Counted from the first letter of the stretch, positions 30,581 to 39,569 are shown. The stretch: DNA of 64,000 nucleotides from Flavobacterium sp. NRK1 (GCF_024054175.1 NZ_JAMXLA010000001.1:2606673-2670672); one strand, 5' to 3'. Program-made: numbers and translations. The notes: a model not told the origin generated them from the letters alone.

Positions 30581-31246
30581 ATGAAAAATGCATCAGACAT
30601 AAATTATCTTACTTATCTGGAAACAATAATAACAGAAAGCAGAAGAGATAAATTTATAGATATACTTTCCCGCCGTACAAAACATTTTACAGTAGCAATG
30701 GAAGATGTGTACCAATTACATAACGCGAGTGCGGTAATGCGCAGCTGTGAGATTTTCGGTATTCAGGAAATGAATGTGATTGAGGAGAAGTACGGTAAAA
30801 AAATTGATAAAGAGATTGCTATGGGCGCCCAGAAATGGGTAGATGTTAACAGGTATAGTACTACAGATGCGTGTATAAAAGATTTAAAAAGTAAAGGTTA
30901 TCGTATTATTGCCACTTCACCCCATGAAAACTCATGCTTTCTCGAAGATTTTGATATAACACAACCGGCGGCATTATTTTTTGGTACTGAAAGGCTGGGG
31001 CTTTCAGAAGAAGTACTCAGCCAGGCGGACGGATTTCTTAAAATACCCATGTTTGGGTTTACAGAAAGTATTAATGTGTCGTCATCTGCAGCAATAATTA
31101 TACAACATCTTAGCAGTAGGTTACGAAACTCTGATATTAAATGGCAGCTTACTGAGGAAGAAATACTTGAAAAACGTATTGACTGGGCAAGAAAATCTAT
31201 AAAAGATATTGATTTTATTACACAGCGTTATCTTGAAACGGTATAA
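30581..31246 (+). CDS. trmH: SPOUT RNA methyltransferase, TrmH family
   Basis: 221 residues. Methylates the 2'-oxygen of a ribose, most likely G18 of tRNAs. RRTKHFTVAMEDVYQLHNASAVMRSCEIFG carries the catalytic Arg; LFFGTERLGLSEEVLSQADGFLKIPMFGFTESINVSSSAAI is the trefoil-knot cofactor site. A C-terminal helical extension is as in TrmH proper. Ends 5 nt before the convergent gene at 31252, with no terminator hairpin between. Confidence 0.9.
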   Translation: MKNASDINYLTYLETIITESRRDKFIDILSRRTKHFTVAMEDVYQLHNASAVMRSCEIFGIQEMNVIEEKYGKKIDKEIAMGAQKWVDVNRYSTTDACIKDLKSKGYRIIATSPHENSCFLEDFDITQPAALFFGTERLGLSEEVLSQADGFLKIPMFGFTESINVSSSAAIIIQHLSSRLRNSDIKWQLTEEEILEKRIDWARKSIKDIDFITQRYLETV

Positions 31247-31251
31247 AAGCT

Positions 31252-32025
31252 TTATTTTCTGTTAAGTGCTTTGTACTCTTCATAACACCCTGATATGGCA
31301 TCCATTATCTGCAGGTCGTTAGAGTTTTTTATAAAATCTTCAGAGTAGTTGCATCTTTCTAAAATATCGGCAATATCATCTTTGCTTACACCAAGCAATG
31401 CGGCAAGTGTTTCGCGGTCATATTTTTCGGCCAGGGCATTACGAACGCTGTCATCTTTTTTCATTTCCTTAAGCCTTCGCATTTCTGCAGGTTTTTTACC
31501 AAATATATTATGAAGCAAATCGGCCGGATTAAACATTGAGCTTATGATCTTCTTAAATGCATTGGGCGAATTTTCGCCACTTTCATAACCCTGTGGCAGG
31601 CCTGAAATACTATAACGGTAATTTTCTCTTACAGGTGCAAGTTTAGAGTCTATTTGCAGATAACCTGTAAGATTGTATTTGCTTATAATTACTTCCTCAA
31701 GGGTATAAGCTTTCTCAGTCAGGTTGATTTTTGTAACATTTTTGAATTTTATCCAGTCACTGGATACGCGGACTTTTATAGGCTGATAACCTACCAGCGA
31801 TACATGAAGTGTGTCATTGGCTACAGCTTCAATAGTAAAATTTCCACGGCTGTCGGTAACCGTACCTTTTACGCGGTTAATATTAATAATGCTTACTCCT
31901 GCAACGGGCTGAAGTGTTGCCTCGTTTAAAATTATACCCGACACTTTTTCAGGGTTTGTATTGGTACCCTGTGCAAATGAGTTTAAGGAAAGTAAAGCAA
32001 ATAAAAAAACTACAAAATATCTCAT
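31252..32025 (-). CDS. Exported carboxypeptidase-regulatory-like domain protein
   Basis: 257 residues from the ATG at 32025, chosen because it gives a clean signal peptide (MRYFVVFLFALLSLNSFA-Q). One CarboxypepD_reg-like beta-sandwich (about 25-110: KVSGIILNEATLQPVAGVSIININRVKGTVTDSRGNFTIEA) is followed by a helical, charged region (RRLKEMKKDDSVRNALAEKYDRETLAALLG). The domain is the same type as at the N-terminus of the TonB receptor at 1547, but no barrel follows. A periplasmic or outer-membrane role is likely; function unknown. Confidence 0.82.
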   Translation of the reverse strand: MRYFVVFLFALLSLNSFAQGTNTNPEKVSGIILNEATLQPVAGVSIININRVKGTVTDSRGNFTIEAVANDTLHVSLVGYQPIKVRVSSDWIKFKNVTKINLTEKAYTLEEVIISKYNLTGYLQIDSKLAPVRENYRYSISGLPQGYESGENSPNAFKKIISSMFNPADLLHNIFGKKPAEMRRLKEMKKDDSVRNALAEKYDRETLAALLGVSKDDIADILERCNYSEDFIKNSNDLQIMDAISGCYEEYKALNRK

Positions 32026-32101
32026 TGACTGTTTATGTGTTGTAAAAGTAATAAACAAACGGGATATTTTGTAGTTAGTATAAAATTATATAAAATAATT
32101 T

Positions 32102-33931
32102 TTAGCTTCTTCTGGGTCTTCTTTCTCTTGAAGCCGATGAATCACGGTTAGAATCGCCTCTTCTTGGCGGGCGCCCGGCAGATCCGGCACTTCTTGCACC
32201 GCTTCTTCCGCCACCAAATGATGATTCGCTTCTTCTTTCTCCACCTCTTCCGCCACGGTCAGAGTTTCCTCTAAAGCCACCGCCGCCTCTGTTGTTGTGG
32301 TCTCTGCGTCCGCTATTGTCTCTGCCGTCATTTTTAGATATCTCTACATTAATCCTGCGGCCATCCATCTGGAAGCTGTTAAGAATATCTAATACTTTTT
32401 CGCTATGTTCAGCATCTGTATTAAAGAAAGAGAAACCTTCTTTTACGTCAACTTTAAACACGTCATCACGGCCAAGTCCAAGCGTATCACGTAAGAAATC
32501 TTTAAGACTCATCCAGTCATAATTGTCTCTTGACCCGATATTGATAAAGTAACGTACTGCGCCGCCATCGTTAATTCTTGGAGAGCTTTCACGTCTGTCA
32601 CCAGCCGATTGAGAAGAAAGATCCCTGTTTTTCTTATAGTAGTTTATAAACCTGTTAAACTCTACCGATACCATTTTCTTGATAAGCTCTTCTTTAGAAA
32701 GATCTTTCATTACTTCATAAATAGCAGGAAGATAAGAGTCTATTTCATGATCTACTTCTACATCTTTAATTCTGTTAGCTAAATGGAAAAGCTGAATTTC
32801 ACAGATCTCCATACCTGAAGGGATTGTTTTTTCTTCAAACTTCTGTTTGATGATTCTTTCAATAGCTGATATTTTACGTAATTCACTTTTTGTGATGATA
32901 ACTATAGATGTACCTAATTTACCCGCACGGCCTGTACGCCCGCTTCGGTGGTTATAGGTTTCTATTTCATCTGGCAACTGGTAGTTAACCACGTGAGTTA
33001 CGTTATCTACGTCAATACCCCTTGCAGCTACATCGGTAGCAACAAGCATTTGTATCTGCCTGTTACGGAACGATTTCATTACAGAGTCACGCTGCGCCTG
33101 AGAAAGGTCTCCGTGAAGTGCTGCTGCATTGTATCCGTCTTCAATAAGCTTTTCTGCAACTGCCTGAGTGTCTCTTTTTGTACGGCAAAATACAACAGAG
33201 AAAATGTCCGGGTTAGCATCTGCTAAACGTTTAAGTGCTTCGTAACGATCACGTGCATTTACAAGGTAAAACTCGTGAGAAACTGTAGAAGAACCTGAGT
33301 TTTTATGGCCAACTGTAATTTCAAGTGGCTTTCTCATGAATTCTTTTGCTATTCTTGCAACCTCCTGAGGCATAGTAGCAGAGAAAAGCCATGTGCTCTT
33401 TTCGTCCGGCGATGTAGATAAGATATTTACGATATCATCATAAAAACCCATGTTAAGCATCTCATCCGCCTCGTCAAGAATACAATAATCTATTTTTGAA
33501 ACATTTACAAGGCCACGGTTTATCATGTCCTGCATTCTTCCCGGTGTTGCAACAATAATTTGTGCACCACGTTTTATTTCTCTTGCCTGTTCAGTAATAC
33601 TTGCTCCACCGTAAACGGCAACAGTATGTATACCTTTAATGTATTTAGAGTAAAGCTTAATTTCGTTTGTAATTTGTAAGCAAAGCTCACGGGTTGGCGA
33701 TAAAATCAACGCCTGTGTGTTCCTGTTCTCAGGATCTATTTTCTGGATAAGCGGAAAACCAAAAGCAGCGGTTTTCCCTGTGCCCGTCTGGGCTAACGCT
33801 ACTATATCTGTATCTTTTTCCAATAATAGGGGAATCGCTTTCTCCTGCACTTCTGACGGATTCTCAAATCCTAGATCGGTTATCGCCTTCAGAAGCGATT
33901 CATTCAATCCTAATTGTTCAAATTTATTCAT
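32102..33931 (-). CDS. DEAD-box RNA helicase with DbpA-type domain and RGG-rich tail
   Basis: 609 residues from the ATG at 33931 (MNKFEQLGLN). All helicase motifs are present: Q motif (GFENPSEVQEKAIP), Walker A AQTGTGKTAA, PTRELCLQ, TPGR, DEAD, SAT, ARGIDV, HRSGRTGRAG. A DbpA/CsdA-like RNA-binding domain follows (about 460-535: RYFINIGSRDNYDWMSLKDFL). The last about 65 residues are a low-complexity tail of Gly, Arg, Ser and Asn. DeaD/CsdA-type enzymes act in ribosome assembly and cold RNA unwinding. Monocistronic; TACCTTTG on the minus strand (33960-33953) is a -7 element. Confidence 0.95.
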   Translation of the reverse strand: MNKFEQLGLNESLLKAITDLGFENPSEVQEKAIPLLLEKDTDIVALAQTGTGKTAAFGFPLIQKIDPENRNTQALILSPTRELCLQITNEIKLYSKYIKGIHTVAVYGGASITEQAREIKRGAQIIVATPGRMQDMINRGLVNVSKIDYCILDEADEMLNMGFYDDIVNILSTSPDEKSTWLFSATMPQEVARIAKEFMRKPLEITVGHKNSGSSTVSHEFYLVNARDRYEALKRLADANPDIFSVVFCRTKRDTQAVAEKLIEDGYNAAALHGDLSQAQRDSVMKSFRNRQIQMLVATDVAARGIDVDNVTHVVNYQLPDEIETYNHRSGRTGRAGKLGTSIVIITKSELRKISAIERIIKQKFEEKTIPSGMEICEIQLFHLANRIKDVEVDHEIDSYLPAIYEVMKDLSKEELIKKMVSVEFNRFINYYKKNRDLSSQSAGDRRESSPRINDGGAVRYFINIGSRDNYDWMSLKDFLRDTLGLGRDDVFKVDVKEGFSFFNTDAEHSEKVLDILNSFQMDGRRINVEISKNDGRDNSGRRDHNNRGGGGFRGNSDRGGRGGERRSESSFGGGRSGARSAGSAGRPPRRGDSNRDSSASRERRPRRS

Positions 33932-33952
33932 ATATACTTTTAAAAATAGGTG

Positions 33953-33960
33953 CAAAGGTA
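33953..33960 (-). promoter_or_regulatory. -7 element of the DEAD-box helicase gene
   Basis: TACCTTTG on the minus strand, 22 nt before the start codon, matching TAnnTTTG. Confidence 0.45.
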
Positions 33961-34031
33961 CTGTTAATTAGCGAGATAAACTAACAGTATTTGTAGTTTT
34001 ATTTTAATAAATATATTTGAAAATCAGAAAG

Positions 34032-34604
34032 TTAACTTTTTAAAAAATCTATAAGCTTGCTTACAGCACGGCCACGATGGCTAAGCTCTGCCTTTTGGGT
34101 GAGAGAAATTTGCGCAAAAGTGAGGTCTAAACCTTCCGGTTTAAATACAGGATCATAACCAAAACCTTCATTTCCTGCTTTTTGAGTAGTTATTGTCCCA
34201 TTTACTATACCTGTAAACAAATGTTGCTCTCCTTTAAGGTTTAAAGCTATAACGGTTTTAAATCTGGCTTCGCGGTTTGAGCTGTCTTTAAGAGCTTTAA
34301 GTAACTTTTTCATATTATCCTCCGTACTTTTCTGTTCTCCGGCATAACGCGCTGAATATACTCCCGGTTCACCGTTTAAAGCAGTAACTTCAAGTCCGGT
34401 GTCATCTGCAAAACAATTAAAGCCGTATTTTTCAGTTACATAATTGGCCTTAATAATAGCATTGCCTTCAATAGTATCGGCAGTTTCAGGTATTTCTTCA
34501 AAGCAGCCGATATCTTCAAGGCTTAAAAGCTCAATATCCTTTGGTAGCTGATGTTTTATTTCCTGTATTTTGTTTTTATTATTTGAGGCAAAAACAAGTT
34601 TCAT
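34032..34604 (-). CDS. rdgB: Non-canonical purine NTP pyrophosphatase (RdgB/HAM1)
   Basis: Removes ITP, dITP and XTP from the nucleotide pool. 190 residues. FASNNKNKIQEIKHQLP is the substrate loop, CFADDTGLEVTALNGEPGVYSARYAG the metal and active-site region, and GFGYDPVF and LSHRGRAVSKL the base-recognition elements. Complete. It begins 2 nt after the DUF4870-like gene, last in a four-gene operon. Confidence 0.96.
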   Translation of the reverse strand: MKLVFASNNKNKIQEIKHQLPKDIELLSLEDIGCFEEIPETADTIEGNAIIKANYVTEKYGFNCFADDTGLEVTALNGEPGVYSARYAGEQKSTEDNMKKLLKALKDSSNREARFKTVIALNLKGEQHLFTGIVNGTITTQKAGNEGFGYDPVFKPEGLDLTFAQISLTQKAELSHRGRAVSKLIDFLKS

Positions 34605-34606
34605 AG

Positions 34607-35161
34607 TTATATTTTATACGGGTTACGGTCTTCTTTACTGCAAATTTTATCGGCTATTGCTGCTATGCCAAACCAGCGCACATTATGCCCTTTCTTTACT
34701 TTTGAAGCTGTGGCTATAACCACAATGAATTCTGATATATTCAGAATAATTATAAAAGCAATATATAGCCAGTAGTAAAGAGTGACACCGGAATAATCAT
34801 CAAATGGTAAAGCATTATGACTATAATATCTTCTTGGTATATCTGTTAGGCCTAAAATACCTCTACCTCCAAATAAAATACCTAATGTCCATGCCAGTGC
34901 TATGCTGTTAAAAGGAACAAGTGCAATTTGCCCTAAGCCTGCCTGTATGCAATGCCAGCGTACAAAGTAAGATGATTTCCGTTGAGCCATATAATAGCCT
35001 ACGGTTGCAATGAGGTTTATTATAGGTAATGGCAGGCCTGCTATTACCGCAACTACAGCCATTAAATAACTATTACCTGCCTGTTCATATTCATAAGGAT
35101 GAATAAACGGCGTGCGCTCATTTGCTGAATTCTCTTTTATAATCCCTTCTGTATATTCCAT
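34607..35161 (-). CDS. Multi-pass membrane protein, DUF4870-like
   Basis: 184 residues from the ATG at 35161 (MEYTEGI). About four membrane segments (YLMAVVAVIAGLPLPIINLIATVGYY, IALVPFNSIALAWTLGILF, YYWLYIAFIIILNISEFIVVIAT) and a soluble end rich in charged residues. WHCIQAGLGQI resembles the FHxxQA motif of DUF4870 (Tic20-like) proteins. It overlaps the end of the DUF2752 gene by 25 nt. Function unknown. Confidence 0.72.
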   Translation of the reverse strand: MEYTEGIIKENSANERTPFIHPYEYEQAGNSYLMAVVAVIAGLPLPIINLIATVGYYMAQRKSSYFVRWHCIQAGLGQIALVPFNSIALAWTLGILFGGRGILGLTDIPRRYYSHNALPFDDYSGVTLYYWLYIAFIIILNISEFIVVIATASKVKKGHNVRWFGIAAIADKICSKEDRNPYKI

Positions 35162-35544
35162 AACCAGTTTAAAAGTAGTAAAATAATAAGGGTAATAGCG
35201 ACCCATTTAGTTTTAATGATATTTTCAGATGTCCTGTAACTTTTATATAGGCTGTCTTTTTTAAAGATGGTATCATAAAACAGCCAAAAAGGAGCTATCA
35301 GCATAATGACAGCCATAAAAGGGCCAATAGGGTTAAGTAAAATGGCATCAGTAATATTTCCCTGTGATACTAATACCACTGAGCGTGTAGAACCACAAGA
35401 AGGACAGGCTATACCCGTTACGCTTTTAAAAAGACAGGCAGGGTAGGTGTGATTTAGGGTACTATGGGATGAAAACCATATAATCCAGCCATATCCGGCC
35501 AACAATCCAAAAGCTAATAATAGATATAGCCTGTTTCTTGTCAT
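35137..35544 (-). CDS. DUF2752 membrane protein
   Basis: 135 residues from the ATG at 35544, preferred over a longer reading to 35595 that would overlap the TM2 gene by about 47 nt. CLFKSVTGIACPSCGSTRSVVLVSQGNITDAILLNPIG is the DUF2752 signature (CPxCGxTR, then a helix with LNP). About three membrane segments. The family is often found next to TM2 genes in Bacteroidota, as here. Role unknown; the Cys pair suggests a metal site or disulfide. Confidence 0.88.
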   Translation of the reverse strand: MTRNRLYLLLAFGLLAGYGWIIWFSSHSTLNHTYPACLFKSVTGIACPSCGSTRSVVLVSQGNITDAILLNPIGPFMAVIMLIAPFWLFYDTIFKKDSLYKSYRTSENIIKTKWVAITLIILLLLNWLWNIQKGL

Positions 35545-35548
35545 ATTA

Positions 35549-35884
35549 TTATAGGTAAGCCTGAAGCTTTTCCATGTTTTTTTGACGGGTAACATCCATG
35601 ATAAGGAACCAGTCTACTATTGTCCATATACCTGCACCACCACAAGTTAGCAATTTAGCAACTCCCAATCCTGTATCGCCAATCAAAAAACGGTCAATAC
35701 CCCATGTCCCTGCAAGAATTGATACAATTAAAATTGTAGTTGGGTCTTTTAGGTCTATTGACTGAATAAGATCCCATTTAGAATCGTCAGCAGCAAGAAG
35801 CCTTTCGCGAACGTATGGTAATTGTGAAGGTTGAAAAAATTTTGCATTACTCATTAAGTACATGTCTACTTTTTGTGAATCCAT
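35549..35884 (-). CDS. TM2 domain protein
   Basis: 111 residues. A soluble N-terminus, then two membrane helices (about 45-62 and 75-95) joined by WGIDRFLIGDTGLGVAKLLT, the TM2 motif with its DRF (more usually DRFYLG) between helices and GGAGIWTIVDWFLI in the second. First gene of the TM2, DUF2752, DUF4870, rdgB operon. Function unknown in bacteria. Confidence 0.9.
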   Translation of the reverse strand: MDSQKVDMYLMSNAKFFQPSQLPYVRERLLAADDSKWDLIQSIDLKDPTTILIVSILAGTWGIDRFLIGDTGLGVAKLLTCGGAGIWTIVDWFLIMDVTRQKNMEKLQAYL

Positions 35885-36142
35885 TGGTGATTTGTTTTTG
35901 GTTATTAATATCGTAAAACTATAATTTTTTTTTAAATGTGTATTAATTTTGTTTTATTTAACAATATTGCCCTGACAACTAAAAATATGCAATATAATTT
36001 TCAGATTAATACATTGCTTAAGAGTTCTATTGTATTAGTCGCAAAACTCACATTTTTATTACACTGATTGTCAAAAATTATTATGATGTGAGTAATTTAA
36101 TAATTACTTTTGGTGCGTTTTTTAAAGCACAAAACTAGAATT

Positions 36143-37408
36143 ATGGTAAAAGATCTTTTTGAGAGGATACAAAAGAATAAAGGCCCTCTGGGAAAGTGGG
36201 CTTCGCAGGCTGAAGGCTATTATGTTTTTCCTAAACTGGAAGGACCTTTGGCAAACAGAATGCAATTTCACGGTAAAGAGGTTATTAACTGGAGTATAAA
36301 TGACTACTTAGGACTGGCTAATCACCCTGAGGTGCGTAAAGTTGATGCGGAAGCTGCTGCAGAATACGGAGCTGCTTATCCAATGGGGGCGAGAATGATG
36401 AGCGGGCATACCTCATGGCATGAAAAACTCGAGCAGGAACTTGCAGCATTTGTACAAAAGGAATCTGCTTACCTGTTAAATTTCGGTTATCAGGGAATGG
36501 TGTCTATAATTGATGCACTTGTTTCTAAAAATGATATTATTGTTTACGATGTAGACTCTCACGCCTGTATTATTGATGGTGTGCGCCTTCACATGGGTAA
36601 ACGTTTTACCTACAAACATAATGATGTAGAAAGCCTTGAGAAAAATCTTGAGCGTGCTACTAATATGGCAGAAACTACAGGTGGAGGTATTCTTGTTATT
36701 ACCGAAGGTGTTTTTGGTATGAGAGGCCAGCAGGGTAAGCTTAAAGAAATTGTAGCCCTTAAAGAAAAATATAACTTCAGGCTGCTTGTAGATGATGCAC
36801 ATGGTTTTGGTACACTTGGTAAAACAGGAGCCGGAGCAGGGGAAGAGCAGGAATGCCAGGATGGTATAGATGTTTACTTTTCTACTTTTGCAAAATCTAT
36901 GGCAAGCATAGGTGCTTTTGTAGCTGCTGATAAAGATATTATAGATTTTCTAAAATATAATCTTCGTTCTCAGATGTTTGCAAAATCTTTACCAATGCTA
37001 TTGGTTAAAGGAGCACTTAAACGTCTTGACTTGCTTAGAACTACACCGGAGCTTAAAGATAAGCTTTGGGAAAATGTAAACTACCTTCAAAACGGACTTA
37101 AAGAAAAAGGATTTAATATAGGTGATACTAATACTTGTGTAACACCTGTATATCTTGAAGGAAGTATTCCGGAAGCTATGGTAATGGTTAATGATTTAAG
37201 GGAGAATTACAGTATATTCCTTTCGATAGTTGTTTATCCGGTTATTCCTAAAGGTATTATACTTTTAAGAATGATTCCTACGGCTACCCATACAAAAGCT
37301 GATATTGATGAAACACTGGCAGCTTACGAAGCTATTCGTGAGAAATTAGAAAACGGTACTTATAAGAAAATTGCTGAGCAGACAACAGTAGATGTTTCTG
37401 CTGAGTAA
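36143..37408 (+). CDS. PLP-dependent acyl-CoA C-acyltransferase (serine palmitoyltransferase / cysteate acyltransferase type)
   Basis: 421 residues from the ATG at 36143 (MVKDLFERI); an upstream reading to 36110 is less likely. The alpha-oxoamine synthase fold: INDYLGLANHP near the N-terminus, GGGILVITEGVFGMRGQQGKLKEIVALKEKYNFRLLVDDAHGFG (PLP Asp and His), and TFAKSMASIGAFVA with the catalytic Lys. The family condenses an amino acid with an acyl-CoA. In Bacteroidota the serine-using members start sphingolipid synthesis and the cysteate-using ones start sulfonolipid (capnine) synthesis, which supports gliding. Which of the two applies cannot be decided from motifs. KBL and BioF are less likely. 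Confidence 0.85.
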   Translation: MVKDLFERIQKNKGPLGKWASQAEGYYVFPKLEGPLANRMQFHGKEVINWSINDYLGLANHPEVRKVDAEAAAEYGAAYPMGARMMSGHTSWHEKLEQELAAFVQKESAYLLNFGYQGMVSIIDALVSKNDIIVYDVDSHACIIDGVRLHMGKRFTYKHNDVESLEKNLERATNMAETTGGGILVITEGVFGMRGQQGKLKEIVALKEKYNFRLLVDDAHGFGTLGKTGAGAGEEQECQDGIDVYFSTFAKSMASIGAFVAADKDIIDFLKYNLRSQMFAKSLPMLLVKGALKRLDLLRTTPELKDKLWENVNYLQNGLKEKGFNIGDTNTCVTPVYLEGSIPEAMVMVNDLRENYSIFLSIVVYPVIPKGIILLRMIPTATHTKADIDETLAAYEAIREKLENGTYKKIAEQTTVDVSAE

Positions 37409-37427
37409 TAAGCTAAGTTTTAAATAT

Positions 37428-37463
37428 AAAAAATCCCATGCATTTAAATGCATGGGATTTTTT
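37428..37463. terminator. Bidirectional terminator
   Basis: A perfect 36-bp palindrome (15-bp arms including A and T runs, centre TTTAAA at 37443-37448, core ATCCCATGCA/TGCATGGGAT). It lies between convergent genes and works from either side. Confidence 0.92.
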
Positions 37464-37479
37464 ATATAATCATAATATC

Positions 37480-38598
37480 CTATAGGTCTTTCTTGTAAGT
37501 TCTTCTGCGTTTGTGTATAATTGGATCAAAGTTTTTCCACATATTATGTATGGCATGGTTTTCTTCCAGTTCTGGAGTGCGGATACAGTTTTCTATCTTA
37601 TTGTTTTTAAATGTTTCATAATATTCATCAAAAACAATAGCTGTAACACCTTTATTTTGGTAATCAGGATGGATACCTATTAAATAAAATACTACCTCTT
37701 TACTGTTTTTACGGGCTTTTAGTAAATGAATAAACCCAAAAGGGAATAACTTGCCATTAGCCTTTTTTAATGCTTCAGAGAAAGACGGCATAACAATACT
37801 AAAAGCTATAAGATTATCATCTTTATCAACAATAAATTTTATATATTCAGGATTAATAAGGCTTATGTATTTTTTCTTGAAATATTCTTTTTGTACTTCT
37901 GTAACCGCCACAAAAGATGCCAGTTTTTCATAAGTAGCATTAAACAGGTCAAACATTTTATCCACATAAGGCATAACTTCCTTTGTAGAGTTAAAAGAAA
38001 GAGGGGTAAGACTGTACCTTTTTTTAATAAGCTCACTTGCTTTAAGAAAAAGTGCAGGATCTACGTTGTTAAAAGAAAACCTGCTTTCTATATATTCTTT
38101 TTCTTTAATAAAACCTAATTGCTCTAAATGCTCTTTATAATAAGGTGGGTTGTACCATGTTATCATTGTACCTATCTGGTCAAAGCCTTCTGTAAGCACA
38201 CCCACTTTATCAAGATTCGAAAAGCCCATTGGCCCCTCAATATATTCCAAATTATGTTTTTTACCTAACTCAGTAACTTTTTCCAGAAGCGCTTTTGTAA
38301 CTTCAATATCATCTATAACATCAAACCATCCAAAACGTACTTTTCTTTTTTTCTGCTCATTAATTTCCTGCCAGTTTACTATTGCGGCAATTTTACCTAC
38401 AATTTTCCCGTCTCTATAGGCCAGGTAAAAATTAGCTTCTGCATGTTCAAAAGCAGGATTTTTAGTTTTGTCAAATCCTTCAAGTTCATCATTTATGATA
38501 GGAGGAATCCAGTAAGGATTATTCTTATAGAGTTCAAAAGAAAACTTTATAAAATCTTTGAGTTCTTTTTTTGTTTTTGCTTCCTTAATTGTAATCAT
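37480..38598 (-). CDS. GNAT-like acyltransferase (YghO-type)
   Basis: 372 residues. Begins with KTKKELKDFIKFSFELYKNNPYWIPPIINDE, and has FEHAEANFYLAYRDGKIVGKIAAIVN (first GNAT strand pair), GPMGFSNLDKVGVLTEGFDQ and HPDYQNKGVTAIVFDEYYE (acyl-CoA loop of the second fold). This large GNAT-like family of unknown function includes E. coli YghO. Convergent with the serine-palmitoyltransferase-type gene and separated by one terminator. An N-acyltransferase role in the same lipid pathway is a reasonable guess, but is inference only. Confidence 0.72.
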   Translation of the reverse strand: MITIKEAKTKKELKDFIKFSFELYKNNPYWIPPIINDELEGFDKTKNPAFEHAEANFYLAYRDGKIVGKIAAIVNWQEINEQKKRKVRFGWFDVIDDIEVTKALLEKVTELGKKHNLEYIEGPMGFSNLDKVGVLTEGFDQIGTMITWYNPPYYKEHLEQLGFIKEKEYIESRFSFNNVDPALFLKASELIKKRYSLTPLSFNSTKEVMPYVDKMFDLFNATYEKLASFVAVTEVQKEYFKKKYISLINPEYIKFIVDKDDNLIAFSIVMPSFSEALKKANGKLFPFGFIHLLKARKNSKEVVFYLIGIHPDYQNKGVTAIVFDEYYETFKNNKIENCIRTPELEENHAIHNMWKNFDPIIHKRRRTYKKDL

Positions 38599-38600
38599 AC

Positions 38601-39569
38601 TTATTCTACAGGTACATTATCAAGTCGTTCTTTTTCTTCTCTTTCTTTCTTTTTCTTCATTTTTTTATCCATTTCACTCTGATTTTTTTCTGCATCGGAC
38701 TGGCCAGGCAGTAAAATATCATGATAATCAGCATCAAAACGCCATGAAAAGCCTATGCTTCCATAAAGAATTGACGGGGTGTCTTTAAAGTTTTTACTTA
38801 TAGAAGCATCAAGCTGCATGTTGTCATTTAATAAATAAGCCACACCGCATCTACCAATAATATCTGCATAATAATCACTTTTATAGCCCTGTAATTCTAC
38901 AAAACCCGACCATTTAGCAGCAAAAGCCCTTGTCAGGGTACTTATTATGCCATAGCTGGGATAGTCAGTAGTAATTTTGTCAGCTATAAAGTTATTAGTC
39001 CATATAACGTTATTAAATCTGTTTTGGGTTATAGCCATCACTTTAGGGCTGAAACCATCATCAGGAAAAGTGTATGGATTATTTTTACCTATAAGATTTG
39101 CTCCTGCGAAGATAGATACCGATGGTAAAAGATTATGCCACTTGAATTTATGGTTTTTCTTCCAGCTGTAAATATCTACTTCAGGATGGTAATTTTTATT
39201 AGGATCGTAAATAAGATATTTAGCACCAATGGTAAATTGCCTGAAATCATTGCGGTTGGTAGTATAAATAGCATCTTCAAACTGATCGAACTGATACTGC
39301 ATATCAACAATAAATTCAAGTTGTTCTAAAAATGCGCCATAACGCAGCATAAGGTCAACACCAACCCCTTTGGTTTTGTTATTTAATACATTATGCTTCT
39401 CTTTTATACCGTAAATACCACTTTCTACCTGCATCACGGTTTTACCTACGGAAAAGCTTCCCATAGATTCACCCGGACGGTTAGAGTTTATCTGGTCTGT
39501 ATATTGTGCCTGGGCTAAGCCGGCGCTGAAAAGCAATGTTAGGGAAAAAATTTTCTTAAAAACGGTCAT
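38601..39569 (-). CDS. Outer-membrane transporter-like beta-barrel protein
   Basis: 322 residues. Signal peptide MTVFKKIFSLTLLFSAGLAQA-Q, then amphipathic beta-strands typical of the MetA-pathway/phenol-type outer-membrane transporter family (NSNRPGESMGSFSVGKTVMQVESG start, LDASISKNFKDTPSILYGSIGFSWRFD near the end). A hydrophilic tail rich in Lys and Glu (KKMKKKKEREEKERL) follows the barrel. It ends 3 nt... upstream of the GNAT-like gene, so the two are co-transcribed. Substrate unknown; export of a lipid-like product is possible. Confidence 0.7.
   Translation of the reverse strand: MTVFKKIFSLTLLFSAGLAQAQYTDQINSNRPGESMGSFSVGKTVMQVESGIYGIKEKHNVLNNKTKGVGVDLMLRYGAFLEQLEFIVDMQYQFDQFEDAIYTTNRNDFRQFTIGAKYLIYDPNKNYHPEVDIYSWKKNHKFKWHNLLPSVSIFAGANLIGKNNPYTFPDDGFSPKVMAITQNRFNNVIWTNNFIADKITTDYPSYGIISTLTRAFAAKWSGFVELQGYKSDYYADIIGRCGVAYLLNDNMQLDASISKNFKDTPSILYGSIGFSWRFDADYHDILLPGQSDAEKNQSEMDKKMKKKKEREEKERLDNVPVE

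Noticed and set aside
32086..32331. Open frame of 81 codons overlapping the helicase tail on the same strand in another frame
   Set aside because: It is rich in Glu, Ala and Thr because the helicase's Gly/Arg-rich codons read out of frame give that composition; no start context and no homology.
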